Below are positions 15,001-31,100 of a stretch of 64,000 nt of DNA, one piece after another. The stretch is taken from NCBI GenBank assembly GCA_963680875.1, contig OY804590.1, forward strand, positions 18,598,886 through 18,662,885. The letters are read 5' to 3'. The stretch's first letter is position 1. The number at the start of each line of letters is the position of its first letter. This stretch comes from Bathymodiolus brooksi. Lineage: Eukaryota > Mollusca > Bivalvia > Mytilida > Modiolidae. Both the position numbers and the translations under genes were made by a program. The notes under the pieces are model-generated. The model did no database searches. It was not told the origin of the DNA and saw only the letters and a program-made list of their open reading frames with translations.

Positions 15001-18000
15001 ACATATTTTTACGATTTTTCTATTGAATGTTGGAACTGTTTTTTTTGGGTGCAAAGGGGGAAACTTTATATAATTTATGAAAAGGTGATGTGAATTTTAG
15101 GGTGCCTCAGATTCAAATCCTTTCATCTACTTTTCTACACTTTTATACATATGTATACCCGGTATTTCAAATGATAGTAATGTTATTTAAAATATTTCCA
15201 CTTTGTTTTACTTGTCGTTTTCTTTTAAGAGCACCAGTTTTATACTGCTCATGCTCAGCAACTGACCACCTTCGTGAATTGTTTTAGCTCATCGATGATC
15301 ATGAGATTCACTAAGATAAATAACAATATTTATTTATTTATTTATTTATGCTTTGGTGTCTGTTTCAACTGTTGACAGAGTTTTAAATTCAACATGGGTC
15401 GACTTATAGAAAGTGTGTAATCGTAAAATTCAGTGGCCAACCTGCTATAATCCCAGTCTGGTGGCAAAAGAAATGGTATTGTTCTGATATGCCTAACGTT
15501 GTGTCTGCAATTGACGGAACTTCACATGGGATACAAATTCCATTCAATGAACCCCAACAAAAAACATACTTTCAGCAAACCAATTCTTTTCATTGATTGA
15601 TATGAAAAGAAAGTTTATAAACAGTGATAATCATAAATTCCATCAATATCAATAAAACAATTACCTTTCATCTTAACTGAACTTGAGCCGTCGTGGTTGT
15701 ATGGTAGTTGAATTTACAACTACCTCATCCGGAACTCCTCGCGCCTTTCCCCAAGTGAAAAACAAGCTCACATATGAATGTATTGATATGCGTTAAAATG
15801 CATCTTGTGAAGAGGAAGAGATAATAATCCTTTCCCCAAAAAAATAAAAAGTATTTTATAAAATAATTTCATATCAAATTTTCTCTATATTATTGCCAAG
15901 TAAGCATTAAAAATATAAAATCGATAAATAAAACTAATAATTATCTAAAATTTGACATTGGCCTTGTCCTCTAAAAAACTGTAAACAAACAAGCATGTAG
16001 TTTTGGCGTTTGCACACATTAGATCAATTATCATGATTTCAAGCCAATCAGTATTTGATGTTTCTTCTTAACACTGCATGCTTAGACTGTTAGCAGATAA
16101 ATATCAACATGTAATCACCTAATTTCTTCTATGCGAATCCTTGATGACTGAATCTCACGTTTCTTGAATGACGGTCCTCCATTGTTATATCATGTGATTT
16201 CATAAGTCACGCGGTACAAAGAATACTATTCATATCCGAGCTTGTTTTTTCACTTGGGGAAAGGCGCGAGGAGTTCCGGATGACAACTACCTGTGCAATC
16301 GTTGCCTATCACCACTTAAGTTGTGAGTTTGAACCCCATTCATGGCGAGGTGTACTCGATAAAACATTATGTGATAAAGTTTGTCAGTGACTTGCGACAG
16401 GTGTGTGGATTTCTCTGGGTACTCCAAATTCCGCCACAAAAGTAGTAACTGAAATATTTTTGAAAGTGGTGTTAAACACCTAATCTCCAATGGACAAATG
16501 ATGGATCAAAAGTTTGTGTATGTAGTTGCATAGCATAAAACACCTTTGGGTCATAATGTGGCATATCTTTACAAGTACCAATAATACTACAACAATATTG
16601 TTTCCCACACAATTATGGGAACTGTTATACACATATCATGTCATTAAACAATGTACTGAAAAAGAAACAACTTCATTTTCAAATTTGTTATTAACAATTA
16701 AATTAAATTATCTCCATGATCTCAAAATTATGTTTCAGTGTTTACTGCATCTTAATATGTACATGTAGGTATGGCTGAATCCTGATTTCTTGTCTGAACT
16801 GAAAACTACAATTATGCATGTGTTTCTGAATCATTAAATAAATATTCAATCACTTAATTCATCACATCTTTCTGTCTTTGATCACTGAATATTGAATCCA
16901 AAATATCCATACCATTGTATTCTTTGGATTTATACATGAAAAATCGCAAGTAGACTATGAGGAATCAAACACATTGTTTTACATCATATGCACATTTTTG
17001 TATAGATAATCTTGTTTAATGTGTCCTGTTCACTACCACATGTAATACACACAGACTCTACACAATACAAACAGCTCCAAAATTCTATTTTATCGATTAC
17101 TTCTGATCATGCAAATGTATGAGTATAAATCTGGGTTCCTTTTAAGTCAAATATTCCTGTTCCTTTAAAATTCATGTTGATTCTTCTGTGGTATTTAAAC
17201 CTTCTTTGAGTTTAAATCATTGACGCAATATCGTGCGTAACGTCACACGCAAATTGTCGTTTGAACTCAAAAGCAATGGAACGCATTCTGAAGTGGTCAA
17301 TAAACCACAATATCCGATAATAGCCGCAGATCCCTTGTAAATGAATGTATCAATATGAAAATCATAAAAACGAGAAAGGACTACAGAGAAAATTGGAAGT
17401 TCTCTACCCTAAAAGAACACTTCTTTCACTCGTCATTAGACATCTTATTACTTATTATTTAATCAAAAAAGTTTTTACATTTTCGATCTATGCAGGTATA
17501 TAGTACGTTTGACTTCTATAAATCTCCAGAATAAAAATTCTTAAAGGTTTAAGTAGAAGTAATTTGTAAGTATTTTTACTAATATTCCGTCGTCTTCGGG
17601 AATTGAATATTTCTTTTTTTTCTTTTGATCAGATTTTTGTATTTATGTTTATGTATTTGAATGTAACAAGGTTTGCTTGTGGTTGTACAGTTCTAATTTT
17701 TATTTAATTGATGCATTTAGAAAAATAAGATAATTAATATATTTTTCCGTTTTTTTTATTCCACATCGTTCCTTCTATGAGCGGGATGATAAACTAACCC
17801 CATGTCTAATCGAAATAAAATCCTTGGATAATAACCACGGATCCATATGTTCCACTTGTCGTAAACACTTCCCGGTCCTTTACTCATTCACGACTTATTA
17901 CCGGGTTTGTAACTAGATTAACACGACGAGTGCCACTAGTGGAGTAGGAACTGCTTACCCTTCCGGAGCACCTGAGTTCACTTTTAATCAAGTATTTTCT

Positions 18001-21000
18001 AAGATAATGATTCATTAAATATGGGGCCATATATGGCACTAAATAGTCCCCAGTTCTTTTTATCGCATTGACGCCGGACTGCATGCACTGAGTTTTTCTC
18101 CTGGTTTCAATGTACACAAACTGTATTTAAAATAAATACAATTATTTACAGAAACATTAGTTATTTGCTGATGAATTTCATTACTTGAAATGAATCATAA
18201 AATGTACAGAGATTGTGTATATATACATAATGGTCTCATATATACAATCAGAAGAGTGAAAATATTGATTATAAGGGTCTGGCCGAGGTTATAAATAAAT
18301 TAATATTTAACAACCTCCACAATCCTCCATCAACAAAATATTTTGATACAATCATTAACCCTCTATACTCAAAACAACTGCTCAATTTGGTGTTGGTGGA
18401 AGACTGTGGAGGTATATAAAATAGCTAAAATGTACATTGAATATGTTGTTTTTAGTCCATTCTTAGCATTATCTGTCTAATTATGATGTCATAACGCACC
18501 CAATTTCACGGAAAGATATATTTTTTGAAAATTTGTTTATATAACAATTGAATTAGTAAATTGTTTTTATTCTATGTCGAGCATTATTTTTTAATAAAAT
18601 GGGGGGCCAATTTTGCACCTTAACACCTCTCCCTCTTTAGATTTATTTTTATTTTTATGCTGTATTGTATTTATCAATCAATTCATTATTTTTGTGTGAC
18701 TTTGGTTCAACCTGACCATGTTGTTTTATAACAATATCTGATTTATAATAATTGTACATTTGTTTGCATATACACTAGTACATTATAATGATTTGCTTGG
18801 TTGTTATTTATCTTTTTTTGTTACCCAGACAATTCATTCTGTACTATAATTAAGTATATGTCAAATTTGAATTTAAACATGATATCTTTTATCATTTTGG
18901 AGTTATTCCCCTTTAAAAAAAATCCATTAGCAAAATATTTCATTCTCATGATATGTTGAATTATAATTTTAATAATTTTTGTGTAATTATCTACCACTGA
19001 TTAGTTATTGTGACAATTCAGTACATTAGGAACACAGTAGCCTCCCCTGTTATAGTGTTGCTCTATTTGTAATAAACAATGGCTGCAGAAGAGGGACAAT
19101 TAAGTTATATTTTACCATTTTATTGCATCTGAAATCTGAGAGAGGTGGTCTTTTGTGGGAGTAGCTTTAATAGATGAAGACTACTCACTCTACAGGTTCC
19201 TTCACACAAATTTGAAAAGCCTGAATTTTCAATCTAAAATTATCTACACAGTAAAAACAGTACATGAGCTTTATGGCAATCTTCATAATGTTCAAATAAT
19301 TTATGGTGTTTAGGTAAAGAAAATTTAAACAGTAATGGTCAACAATCTCACTAATATCAATAAAACAAATATTCTAACATGACCTCACTCTTTCCCTTTA
19401 TTAAAAAAAACAGAATTATTTCTTCGTATTATCTCATTAGCACATGCACTGATGACTGACGTTTCCATTGGCAGCATAAATTGTGACCCGAATAATGCCG
19501 ATAGAGGGCGCAGTATTATTCGAGTTACATAAATTGTGTGCTGCATTTTCCGCAAGCGTATGTATAAATTACTGTCTTCCAATCAAAGTATACTACCGTA
19601 TTTGTACTCTCATATCAGAATCGAAATAAATCATGGAAGCCATAATGTGTTTTGAGTTTTAACATGGATTGGCGGATATTAATAAATTTTATCCCTCGCT
19701 TCTGGTTCGGCATAAAATACTAATATCTGCCAATCCATGTTAAAACTCCCAACACATTCTGGCTTCCATGATTTATTTCTTAAATCACTCCTCACCCAAA
19801 CTCACTGAATACAAAAAAAGATGATGACATATGAAATTGGAAATCCAGGACCCGACTTGGGACAGCCACAAAAATGTGGCGGAGTTAATCCGGTTAATGG
19901 GATCCCAAATTACAATTCTGAAGTATTCAAATTCTGTATCTTAATAAAAAGTGGAATCTTTTACCTCACATGATTACAATGTTATAATGTTGTTATTACT
20001 TCTGGATTAACAGTACATTTTGTTGTATTTCAGGGGATTTGAACACTCTACCAGATGTTCGTACTTCCACGAAGCAAAAGGACTCAGTTTTATTGAACAG
20101 TCTCAAAGGTAATAATATTATTGTAAAACCTGTCTTAAGGTGGTACCATACACTTCAGGTAAAATTTGATCTGCTCGTTTAATTTTCTTATTTTTTTGGG
20201 AATTGTGTTTGAATATATCCACTGTAATAAATATCAAAATTTTAACAAATTCCAACCAACAGACTCAGAGCTATAAATTCACTAGCCACATAGCAGCTTT
20301 TCTCTCTGTGGTTTTGATCACCGAGATGCTTGAAATCTGCATACACACATCATATGATCAAAGCGATTTTAAAGAGTTATCTCCCTGTAGTGTATGGTAC
20401 CCCCCCTTAAGAGGCCATGCAAGGGAGAGGGAATAATGTGTCCCTTTAATACAGGTGGTCTCTTTAATGAAGGTCAAATTACATAAAATGCACTAGGATG
20501 GACACAGAAAGTGAAGGTCCTTCAACACAAGGTTTTGCTTGATAAAGGCAGAATTGACTGTATACCCTTTTTCAAGTAATTTTACAGAAGAACAACTGTA
20601 CCTTTATATCAGTACACCCTCTGGCTTTGTCTCAGAACTTATTACTGTGGTACTTCAGGGTGTTACAATCTCCATATCTACATATATGAATGCAGATAAC
20701 TTCTAACAACGCCCAGGTGTTCAGGTTTTTAAGAATGCATCTTTGACTAAGCAATATTTTAGCATTGTCACAAAATGTCACAGTTTAATAATGTGGATTT
20801 GATTTTGATAAGAGATTCTTTATTAAAAGATATACTTTCAATAAAATTTTTATTAAGAAATTTAAGTCACTTTTATGTATTTAATTTATGAAAAGGATTT
20901 AAAAATTAATTAATTTCAAATCTATATCTTTTTTTTTATTTAAATTTTAGGAGGAATGTATATGGTGGTAACTCAATACAGATTCATGTCACTCCTATCA

Positions 21001-22104
21001 TAACTCTTCTGTTTAAGGAGGTAAGAAAGTTTGTCAGATATTAAGTTTGAAGTGTTATCAGAGGAGGTGCGACGTGTTGGTGTCGTGTGGAAAAAATTAC
21101 ATGTTGTGCAACCGGAAGTCAGCATCAATATATCGTTATCTGATGAGAGTGACATTATCAATTTTTCAGTGTTTTGCTAAGCCGATTACAGCGTTCATGG
21201 ATGATTAATGGCGAGTTCCTCTTGGTAAATTATTGATAGATATCTATATATGAATGGAATTTACATAAGAATGTTTACGGTGAATGTTAAATGTGATCAT
21301 CTTCAATTTTCGAGAGGAACATTTTGTCGCCATCTTTTTTTTCATTCATAGCGTCCTCAACCGATCAACATTAAAAATTAAAATTTGTAAAATCTGGTGG
21401 AGACTTTTCCTATCCTTTTATGTATGACATAGATCAATCATAGTGCTTCCAATATTTCTTTAAGTTTCCTTAAGTCTCCATCCATTATGTCACAATTGAC
21501 CTTGAAAAATCTCCCAATTTTTCGTGATTTGTGTTGTATCAAATATCTCCCGTGACAATTTGATTCCATAGAATATCATATTTTAGCCTTTTTAATAGTG
21601 ATTATGTGATTTCACAGTAAAACATATTGAGGATCACTTGAACTTTATGATCGCAATACTTCTATACAAATATATAATAAAAAATATATGATAAAAAAAA
21701 AAGTACAAGTATTGTCACTAAGGGGTGTTCCCGGAACGCCAACATTCTTAAAACAACATATAGTGTAGATTGTTGTTTTAGCAATTAAGTTGGGGCCACT
21801 TGAAGGTTTTTTTGTTTTGTTTTTAAAGTAATTAATAAGTGAAATATTATATGCTAAATTTGATTAAAATGTAATGAGAAATGAAATAAAATATTTTTTT
21901 GTAATTAAAAAAAAATATATAAATATGTATCAAGAAAATTTTAAATAAAGAAAAGGACAAATTTAATAAGAAATTAAATAGTATATTTTTTGTGATTTAT
22001 TTACAAAATAAAAAATAAATATATATATGAAGAAAAATTGAAATAAAGAAAAGGACACATTTAATAAGAAATTAAATAATATATTTTTTGTGATTCATTT
22101 AAAA

Positions 22105-22153
<49 letters not shown>

Positions 22154-25100
22154 AAATTGAAATAAAGAAAATGACAAATTTAATGAGAAATAAAATGATA
22201 TATTTGTTGTAATTTAGTTTTAAAAAAGTAATTAATTAGTGAAATATGACATGCTATATTTAATTAAAATATAATGAAAATGAAGTAAAATATATTGATT
22301 TTAAAAAGAAAATTGAAATAAAGAAAATGACAAAGTAATGAGAAATATTATAATTTATTCGTTGTATTTTTTTTTTAAATCCAATAAGAAAATAAGCCAT
22401 TAATTAAAACTTTAACATATGGAGAGCAGATGGTCCAAGGGCTCCCCATCCAAGCTATACACCAACATCATTGACATTTATATATTTCAAAATGTAGTGC
22501 TTATAATAGTTTTAAAGTCTATTATTATGTTTTCATATTTCATATATATAGTTTTAAAATTGAAAAATAAATATTTATCCTCCTCCTCCTCCTCCTCCTT
22601 CTCCTTCTCCTTCTTCTTCTTCTTCTTCTTCTTCTTATTCTTCTGATTCTTCTGCTTCTTCTTCTGATGATGATGATGATTCTGATGATTCTGATTCTGA
22701 GAACTAATTATTGCATATACTGTTTGTAATTTTTATAAGAATGTTTTAGTATTGTTGTGTAACTAAATGTAATTAAGTTTAATGATCTTTAATAATTATG
22801 ATAAATGTTGTAGATGTGTATTGCAGAGACATGTTTGTGTATTGTGCAATAACTAAACTATAATAAGAAATAATTCATGGTAGGCATAGAGTTGTGCAAA
22901 TTTACACATGGGCTGGGCCTTTATATTCGAATTTTACCTCGAGCGATAGCGAGGGTTAAAATCTAAGAATATAAAGGCCCAGCCCATGTGTAAATTTGCA
23001 CAACTCTATGCCTGCCATGAATTATTTCGATTCTAATAGGACAAATACGGTAATTTTTAACCATTCGTGAACTGTATACACACGGCATTTGGTGGCTGTT
23101 CCATTTACCTCCTTCGGAAATTTTGAATTGATTTTGAATTATTTGTACTTGAACGAGATATTTTAAAACAAAGATATGGATGTTAACACGAAAAACATAT
23201 TTATTGTATATTTTCCAACATAGATTCGATTGAACAATTCCTGCGTAAAAATATTTTAAAAAAAAGTCGGAGTTCATAAGTTCATCATTTCGAGCGCTAA
23301 CAAGATGGCAGAGCAGAGTTGTCAAGCATAATATCGAACACTGGAACAGTTGTTAATAATCGACAATTATTGTTAGATATGAAATAAAAAAAATAAATGC
23401 CAATGAAAACAAAAGCTTGTATTGTTGACATAAAAAAAATTCCTGAAAAATATTTAAGACAACCATCTATCGACTTTGACTTGTAATATATCCTCATCCT
23501 GTGACGTTGTTTACAAGGGACACAAGCTGGTTACTGATTTATTTTACGATTTTGTGAGTATTTTACTTGTTTGAATAGCAAAATTCAAAATGCCATCAAA
23601 TTGGAAAATATCAGTAACTTCATTACATCACCGTCTAGTTATTAATGTATACGTAGGAAAACAAGGTTAGTACATTTTGTCATTCATGGCAGACACATAT
23701 CAATATGGAATGTATGTGTGCGTACTGGGGATCCCCAAATGTAAATTTTCAAAACAAATGATAAAAAAATACTTAATTACAGAATATTTATTTATAACTG
23801 ACGGGGAATTTTTATTTTAAGGACTTTAAAAATACGTTATATGCTGGTGTTTTGTTTGTTTACACTCGGTCGTCACAGTAATTTCACAGCGGGAGTCACA
23901 ATGGAACAGCCAGATTTGTTGTGTACTGCACTTGCGCTAAATATAGAATTGTTGAGTATTATCGTGTGTGCCGTTTTATAGACGTCGTATTAGAATCGTT
24001 TTTCTATAAAAAAGAAAAGAAAAAAGTCAAATAAGTGAAAAAAAATTATGTATTTGGACAATTAATTATGATTCTTTAAATAAAAACACAATTTCATTAA
24101 AACTCCTATGACAGAACATAATCATAGAGTTCAACTTTTTTAGGAAAAAATAACAATACTTGTACACTTTTTTTTTATACAAGTATTGTTGACAATATTT
24201 GTATACAAGTATTGCGATCATAAAGTTCAAGAGATCCCATATTAAAAATAAATTTAGACAGCTGGATAAATTCACTTTTAATTTAAGTAATTTTTTTAAC
24301 GAGATGTTTTCACTTCAACGTCCATTCTTAAACTGAATCGTAAACATCCGTTTATCGATAATATACTTGCTATGTGCATGTCATGTGCATAACGTCACGC
24401 CTCATCTGAAGTGTTATATCATAAATGTTTATTTTAGATATAATAAAGTAATTTTATATTGACATAGACATAAGTATCTGAAAATTTCTTAAGTGAATAT
24501 AAAATATGTCTTGTTTGAGGATTAGAAACAAATAAAAAAATGTTTGAATATATGTCATATAATTATTTCTAGGTCAATTGAATGTTTTAGTTATACATTT
24601 ATATCATGACAGTCAGTTTAAATGATAGAGGAAGCAATGCAGAGTATGTATGTACAGACCGACCTGCTGCAAGTCGTTAGCAAGCTGTATCTCATAAACT
24701 TATAGTCTGTTTATAGAGTGAAACCTGTCTAAACCAAACCCTGAGTAAACCGAAAACCTGCCTAAACCAAACCATGAGTAAACCAAAAACCTGTCTAAAC
24801 CAAACCATGAGTAAACATAAAACCTGTCTAAACCAAACCATGAGTTAACCTAAAACCTGTCTAAACCAAACCATGAGTAAACCTAAAACCTGTCTAAACT
24901 GAACCATGAGTTACAGCCCCATATCCTAAATATCTATGTAATTTGAACCTGTGTAAACCAAACACCTGTCTAAACTGAACAAATTCTTCAGTCCCAAAGA
25001 GGTTCAGTTTAGACAGGTTTGACTGTATTACATTTGTATTAGATGTTCAGTGAACCATGTCTAATTATAACCTACTAGATATACAGTGAACCATGTCTAA

Positions 25101-28100
25101 TTCTAACCTACTAGATATACAGTGAACCATGTCTAATTCTAACCTACTAGATATACAGTGAACCATGTTTAATTCTAACCTACTAGATATACAGTGAACC
25201 ATGTCTAATTATAACCTACTAGATATGCAGTGAGCCATGTCTAATTATAACCTACTAGATATACAGTGAACCATGTCTAATTATAACCTACTAGATATAC
25301 AGTGAACCATGTCTAATTATAACCTACTAGATATACAGTGACCCATGTCTAATTATAACCTACTAGATATACAGTGAACCATGTCTAATTATAACCTACT
25401 AGATATGCAGTGAACCATGTCTAATTATAACCTACTAGATATGCAGTGAACCATGTCTAATTCTAACCTACTAGATATGCAGTGAACCATGTCTAATTAT
25501 AACCTACTAGATATACAGTGAGCCATGTCTAATTATAACCTACTAGATATACAGTGAACCATGTCTAATTATAACCTACTAGATATACAGTGAACCATGT
25601 CTAATTATAACCTACTAGATATACAGTGAACCATGTCTAATTATAACCTACTAGATATACAGTGACCCATGTCTAATTATAACCTACTAGATATACAGTG
25701 AACCATGTCTAATTATAACCTACTAGATATACAGTGAACCATGTCTAATTATAGCCTACTAGATATGCAGTGAACCATGTCTAATTATAACCTACTAGAT
25801 ATACAGTGAACCATGTCTAATTATAACCTACTAGATATGCAGTGAACCATGTCTAATTCTAACCTACTAGATATACAGTGAACCATGTCTAATTATAACC
25901 TACTAGATATACAGTGAACCATGTCTAATTATAACCTACTAGATATACAGTGAACCCTGTCTAATTCTAACCTACTAGATATACAGTGAACCATGTCTAA
26001 TTCTAACCTACTAGATATGCAGTGAACCATGTTTATTTATAACCTACTTATAGCACCCACTTTTGTGTTCGGAATAAACAGATGGTCAGTTTATACAGGT
26101 TTAATTATCAAAGATTTCCTACATTCTGACTTTATTTAAAGTTCATTTTACACAGGATATGATTTATAGACAGATTTCACTGTATCGTTTGCTACTAGTT
26201 TTGTTGCATAATAATTGAATACCTGCACTCATTGAAAATTAGTTGTGTTCCTCATTTTTATTTTCATCTCACTGCATGGGGCCTGTAGCAAGATTTAAAC
26301 AATTGGTTGTACATAAAATGTATTAATCAAATCCTTCAATCAGGATTGAAGTGAGGAAAGGGGAAATAGGCATCAAATAGGCATATCTCTATGTGGTTGA
26401 ATATGCATAATTATGTGCATAATAGAACAGAACGGCAATCTGGATTTTAGCATTTGGTAGTCCTAGTCCCGCTGTGATAAGGCCAATCCTTTTGCAATGA
26501 AAAAGTGGCTTCATCAGAGGGATGGCGTCTCTTATTTGTGATAATTTAGTAGTATTGGTCTAATCTTAGTGCATATTCGAAATCTGGCCTAATAAGAGGG
26601 ATGGCCTTTGGTGGGAGGGCTTCATAAGAGGGATGGCCTTTGGTGGGAGGGCTTCATAAGAGGGATGGCCTTTGGTGGGAGGGCTTCATAAGAGGGATGG
26701 CCTTTGGTGGGAGGGCTTCGTAATAGGGATGGCCTTTGGTGGGAGGGCTTCATAAGAGGGATGGCCTTTGGTGGGAGGGCTTCATAAGAGGGATGACCTT
26801 TGGTGGGAGGGCTTCATAAGAGGGATGACCTTTGGTGGGAGGGCTTCATAAGAGGGATGACCTTTGGTGGGAGGACTTCATAAGAGGGATGGTCTTTGGG
26901 GGGAGGGCTTCATAAGAAGGATGGTCTTTGGGGGGAGGGCTTCATAAGAGGGATGGTCTTTTTAGGGGGAGTGCTTCATAAGAGGGCGACTACTGTACAA
27001 ACAATTACAGGTCCGTGCATTTTCATAAAAAGCAAACATTTACTTCAGAAATTGATTGTTAGATATATATTTAATTTAATAACAGGTAATAATGATGTAA
27101 AAATTTCTATTTTTCTTTAAATGGCTTTATTTTGTCTATTTTCAGGTGTTGTCGCCATTTTATATTTTCCAGTTATTTAGTTGTTGTCTGTGGTATGCTG
27201 ATGAATATTATTATTATGCTACGGCTATTGTTCTGATGTCTCTGATCTCCATAACTGTTACTGTATATCAAACTAGACAAGTAAGTTCAGAAGTAATGGC
27301 CATAAAGCTTTTGAGCACACATTTTGTACTAGTACTTGAAAAACAGCCAATGAGAACACTGTTTCTAATATATAAGTACAGTGTCCTGATTGGACGATTT
27401 TAGAGTATGATTATAAAAACCTTACTTACAAGACCAGGTCCAATTGTTATGGCCCACAACATCTAAATTCCAATCCCAGACAACAATGGTTGGAAGGCAA
27501 CACCCCCCCCCCCCCCCCCCCCCCCCCACACCCTTTGTACATGAACTATCATTGGATAATAGCTTTTTTAAAAGTTGGCATTTTTTGTGTCAATCTTGAA
27601 GGCAGTAGACAGCTTGCATGGGATGATTTTAAAACAGTTTTAAGTTTTGGTGCACAGTAGTCAACCTCTTACTAGGACATCCATTATGATCTTGTTAGGT
27701 ACAATTCATTGTTTCGCTATTAATAGAATATCACATTCCTCCCCCCTAATCCACTTGTGTGTACCTCTTATTTTATTTTCCTTGAAAATTATTTATATAG
27801 GTTTCCTCAAATATATTTGTCCAGGCTAAGAGCTTGTTTCCAATTTTACTTTTATTCGTTGACCCCAATTTTCATGGTTTCTACAAAATGCATTGATACC
27901 TGGGTTCTTGAATTCGTGGTTTCAAACACTACATGCAACAATCAATGGGAAAATTGTATTTAATTGGATTTTAAATTTTTGTGGTTTAAGTGAACCACGA
28001 AAATTAGAAGCTGCAATTAATAATGATTTCACAGTATTATATATTGTTGATATTAAATAGAAAGAATTTAAATTTGTCGAACCTAATTTGAAAGTACTGT

Positions 28101-31100
28101 AATTTGTGAATTGCAAATTTCCCTTAAAAGAATTAAAATATAAAGAAATTGTGTTATTGGAGAAGTTTCTTCAATAGGAAAGAAAGCATTATACTTTGTC
28201 GAATTAAATTCATGGATCGGTTGAGACAAGAAATCAACATAAGAATATAATTACAGTAGAGTTCGTTTATAACGAAGTCCAGGGGACTCTCGATCTTAGT
28301 TCGTTATAGGCATCGTTCGTTATAAGAGAAACAATGTAAAATTACCTCCCCTTTTGAAAATCGTACTGTAGAACTTTGCTGGCTCGAACTCGAAGGGACT
28401 GTCAAAATCTGTTCTAGCTATCGGTAGTTCGAGCCACCGAGGTCGCGTAATTTTAGAGAGAAAAAAATCTGGTTCTGACCCGGGCAGTTTCATTACGCTA
28501 TGATAACTGATGCACAGTAAAAAAATAGTTAATCCTTTAGACAGTTCTCAAAGACTACGGCTTCTGAATACCTCTTTGGTATCTTCAAATGTTCCTTAGA
28601 AACATTTTTTTCAACTTTGTTCATGATCTATTTTATAAACAGGAAATATGAGGTTGGGTATTAACACTTGGATCGATATCGGTATAATGCTGATAATTCG
28701 GATATATATTTTAAATGATCAATTTTAAGATTGTAGCCTTTTTCCTTTTTTTTTTTATTTGAATTTGAAGAATAATTTTTTTTTTGGTATTATATACACA
28801 TAAAAACTCAGGTTAATCGAAATTTCAGAACGAGTATATTTCTTTTGTTTTTGGTATTTAGATGAACCTTGAGACCACGCAGTTTGTTGTTTAATTAAAG
28901 AGTCTATCATCAAAGAAAAAATAAACAATAGCGAATGAATTAATCTCACACATGACTTTGTTTTTAATTTCTTTAGCTTGTGCATCCATTCATTAAAATT
29001 TAGATTACATTTTATTAATTTTTAATGCAATAAATTAGCGTGTGTGTAATTAATTGACAACTTGTTAATCACAACCCATTTTATTGTTTTAATATTTTAA
29101 AGAAAAGTCTTGATTGACATCATTAACAACATCAAAGGTGGAATTATTGATTTTTCAATTATCAATAACGGAAGTGTCAAGTGCACTTGACCATTCTAAT
29201 ATGTGATCGTCTGTGCATAACAGAAGACAGGTAAACGATATGTTTGTTCAGCAATTTTCTTGGTTATATCATGTCAATTTTGAGTAATAAAAACGTTGTT
29301 TGGGTTTAAAATTATTTTCGTTATAAGCCTGATTTCGTTATAAAAAATTTGTTATAGGCCTTCACAAATACATTGTTTAAATAGCGATGGGACTGGGGAT
29401 TTATCTTTACTTCGCTATAAGCCTGATTTCGTTATAAACGAACTCTATTGTATTCACAAATATATACATGTAGTGCTACACAGTAATTGGGTTGTTGAAT
29501 TACATTTATTTTCCTTATTAAATGATATAATTATTGTAACAACATTATTGGCTAAATTTTCTGTGTTCAACAACTGTAATAATATATCTAATACTGTAAT
29601 CATTGAGTGTCTGTTTGTATGACATCTCTACTAGGTTTCTGTTTAATAACTTAAATTGTCCTTAAGCAAATCATTTGAAATTTATACACAAGGTCTGAAA
29701 AGTTTGAAAGAATAGTGATGGTCATCAATTCCACTAATATCAACAAAACAATCACAATCACCTCTCATCTTAAGGTGTGAAACCTATAATTAATTTCTTT
29801 AACATTTTCTACTAAATTTGTGTTTTTTCGAGCCTACCGGGCTATTTTATCTTAAGTTTAATCTTTTCAAGAGCATATATTTTCTGAAACGTACATGATT
29901 CCTCTACGTTCTGTGAAAATTTCGGGGGATGTTTAAAGTCTGGCAGTGAAATGCCAGGCTATGGAAAACACCTACTCTAAAAATAGCTCTGTCATCCCCG
30001 GGAAATTCAATATTTATAGGTCATGCATCAAATCCTCCATAGAGGTATTAAAATGCAACTAAATCCATCAAATGTGGGCTCAAAATAATCCTTATATATT
30101 TAACTTCAATTATCAATTTTAATTATTCCATTCCATTCAGTATGTTTCACAATACAACAAAGCGAAAGGAACTATTTTATTTAAAAGGGACTACTTTTGT
30201 ATATGTTGTAAGCTCTGATTGGTGAATTACTGGTTTGACACCTTAACAGAACACGAAAAAGTGTCTGATTTTAGAATTTAGCACTTGTTTTGTATTCTGA
30301 AGTTATGCCTTTGTTTTCTTTAGCTGAAAGTGGGTGCATCTGGTGTCATATTGACTCATTATTCCTATTTTATTCCAGATGCAGAGAGCACTACGTAATA
30401 CAATCCATTCCTCTACTATAGTAACAGTATGGAGAGGAGAAAACGGTATGATTAATAAAAATACAGTTACCATAGCAACATACAAATGATTATAATTGCC
30501 ATAGCAACACAAATCTAATACTACTATTTTGACTCAAGTTTACTTCAGGAAACAATATTCCTATTGATTATGAATACTGGATAGTATAAGAACTCCCTTG
30601 GTGGAGTAAAGGTTAGGGTGCTCACTTAGAGTGTGATTGTTCATGGGTTTCGGGTCAAACCAAAGACCATTAAATTGGTATTTGTCACTTTTCTTCTAAG
30701 AACGCAGCATTAATGAGATCGAACAAAGACTGCTCGGCTGAGACTCAGAATAACGTGTCAGAGGAAAGTAAAATGTCTACCCATGGACTGTTGTTTCAGT
30801 GAACTAGCACTATAAACATCCAATATAGTGTGTTGGTCTAGTACAAAGCAGACATCATCATCTCATCAAATAACTTGTTCTCGCCATAATAGAACTGAAA
30901 AATTGCTCATTTAGCATTAAGCAACATTCATTCACTGTACACTTACTCTTGTATCAGACATTTGAGACAAACAAAGAAATAAATATGAAACTCTTTCTCT
31001 GGCTTTTAAATTAAAAATCTTGATCTCTAATAATAATGTGCACACCATGTTTCTGGAATAACTTCATCATGTACACTCATAATCAAAAGATTAGATAGCT

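Noticed and set aside
22419..22646. 75-codon open frame ending in Ser/Phe runs
   Set aside because: The tail is a tct/ttc simple repeat and the rest has no similarity that I recognise.
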